In this document: one piece after another, positions 63,501 through 64,000 of the stretch | How the letters are laid out: each line of letters opens with the position of its first letter | How positions within the stretch are numbered: position 1 is the stretch's first letter | DNA from: Tupaia tana | Taxonomy: Eukaryota; Chordata; Mammalia; Scandentia; Tupaiidae | Reading direction: 5' to 3' | NCBI GenBank assembly: GCA_026018925.1 | Contig: JAKSZU010000016.1 | Coordinates: forward strand, 2,170,001 to 2,234,000 | Length of the DNA: 64,000 bases | Notes under the pieces: model-generated | The model's database searches: none | Told to the model about the DNA's origin: nothing | Seen by the model: the letters and a program-made list of their open reading frames with translations, nothing else | Position numbers and translations under genes: made by a program

Positions 63501-64000
63501 CGTGGGAGTCCAGCGACATAGCCATTACGCTAACTGCTGGTCCCCAGTCAATTGATTTTTGACAAAGGGAACCAGTCAATCCAGGGGGAAAAGGAAAACC
63601 TCTTTAGCAAATGGTGCTGGGAAAACTGCATCTTTCACCATTAACAAAAACCAACTCAAAATGGATCAAAGATCTCAACCTAAGACCTCAAACTATAAAA
63701 CTACTGTTGGAAAACACTGGAGAAACTCTGGGAGACATTGGGGTGGGCAAAGACTTTTTAAATAAGACTCCCAAAGCACAGGAAATAATCCCAAAAACAG
63801 ACATTGTGATTACAACAGATTAAGTTTCCGTGCAGCAAAAGACACAGTAACTAGTGTGAATCAACAACCCTCAGAATAGGAGAATATTTTTGTAAACTAC
63901 AAAATAAGTGACTGATAACAAAAATACATAGGGAACTCAAATGACTTACCAAAAAAAGAGAAAGAAAGAAAAAAAAAAATCCCCACATGATTAACTGAAT
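60534..64000 (+). pseudogene. L1-2 ORF2, heavily broken and incomplete in window
   Basis: Starts near 60,534. Readable blocks include CLQETHLLDKD (about 60,690), IIIYAPN (about 60,905), SDHDGIKL (about 61,240), [18 protein letters not shown] (about 62,125-62,180), [13 protein letters not shown] (about 62,515-62,555) and FADD at 62,643-62,654. The catalytic Asp of the SDH motif is retained here, unlike L1-1. The GDLNTPLS segment is frameshifted (61,000 region). Numerous stops make it non-functional. The C-terminal part continues past the SINE and the window end. Confidence 0.9.
63281..63544 (-). mobile_element. young SINE-A in L1-2 ORF2, minus strand, 15-bp perfect target duplication
   Basis: T-rich start, GGAGAGGTTTTTGCTATAGGGC, CCCCCCAGGGGGGATGG, perfect B box complement GGACTCGAACC, head complement TTACGCTAACTGCTGGTCC. 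CAGTCAATTGATTTT occurs at 63,266-63,280 and 63,545-63,559. Essentially consensus. Confidence 0.96.

Larger units (their letters stand above)
59441..64000 (+). mobile_element. decayed L1 LINE (L1-2), plus strand, runs off the window
   Basis: Colinear with L1-1 from its 5-prime UTR end (TTTGAACACTCAGAATCAACC versus TTTTAACACTCAGAGATACC) through ORF1, ORF2 and beyond 63,950, where an A-rich run matches the A9 site of L1-1. Many more indels and stops than L1-1, so older. Interrupted by a young SINE-A at 63,281-63,544. The 3-prime end is outside the window. Confidence 0.93.

Noticed and set aside
63194-63562. Open frames of about 60-140 codons with the shared peptide ERDRE-ESEKSPPRGDGHAAIPSPPFSS, repeated all over the window
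   Set aside because: They are translations of SINE-A copies in one strand or the other, not a gene family. The same peptide appears wherever a SINE lies.
1-64000. Assignment to colugo
   Set aside because: The SINEs have long non-tRNA bodies and are not the dimeric tRNA-Ile type that I recall for colugos.

Overview
This is ordinary placental-mammal nuclear DNA made almost entirely of retroelements. I see no intact protein-coding gene, no rRNA or tRNA gene, no operon and no CRISPR. Placental origin follows from several L1 LINEs (including very old L1M-type copies), two solo LTRs of MaLR type and MIR relics. The dominant repeat is a tRNA-derived SINE with about 60 copies in 64 kb. It does not look like Alu, B1/B2, carnivore SINEC, horse ERE, bat VES, hedgehog SINE, AfroSINE or the dimeric tRNA-Ile SINE of colugos. 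Two weak 7SL-like fragments hint at Euarchontoglires. A tree shrew is my first guess, with low confidence.

Family names used below are mine. SINE-A (about 260 bp) has a tRNA-like head with Pol III A and B boxes, a unique body carrying a C6-N-G6 palindrome, a CT-rich stretch, the end motif CCCTATAGCAAAAACCTCTCC and a poly(A) tail. SINE-A-short (about 170 bp) has the same head but lacks the body and ends in AAATAAATAAAT-like repeats. SINE-B is another tRNA-like family with a CTCTCTCATGAAATAAATAAA end. SINE-C is a repeat of unknown nature seen twice.

Layout: 1-9270 is AT-rich sequence with scattered, mostly old SINEs, one mariner-like MITE and one MIR. 9330-9740 is a CpG-rich island with a 25-bp tandem repeat, followed by low-repeat sequence to 11.7 kb. 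11.7-19.5 kb is SINE-dense with degraded L1 ORF1 remnants and microsatellites. 19.5-24.7 kb is a striking 5.2-kb stretch nearly free of recognisable repeats. 24.7-31 kb is again SINE-dense. 31.4-44 kb is a platform of two old minus-strand L1M copies into which SINEs, an LTR and a younger L1 fragment have inserted. 44.2 kb carries a second solo LTR with a clean 5-bp target duplication. 48.8-49.6 kb holds an L1 fragment nested in another L1 of opposite orientation. 50,424-56,578 is a full-length plus-strand L1 with a perfect 12-bp target-site duplication, whose ORF1 and ORF2 are broken. 59.4 kb to the window end is a second, more decayed plus-strand L1, cut by a young SINE-A at 63.3 kb.

The functional story is parasitism between elements. 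Autonomous L1s supplied the endonuclease and reverse transcriptase, and the SINEs show poly(A) tails and 9-19 bp target duplications typical of L1-assisted mobilisation. Nesting gives a relative order: L1M first, then MaLR LTRs and old SINEs, then the younger L1s, then SINE-A copies with near-perfect target duplications.
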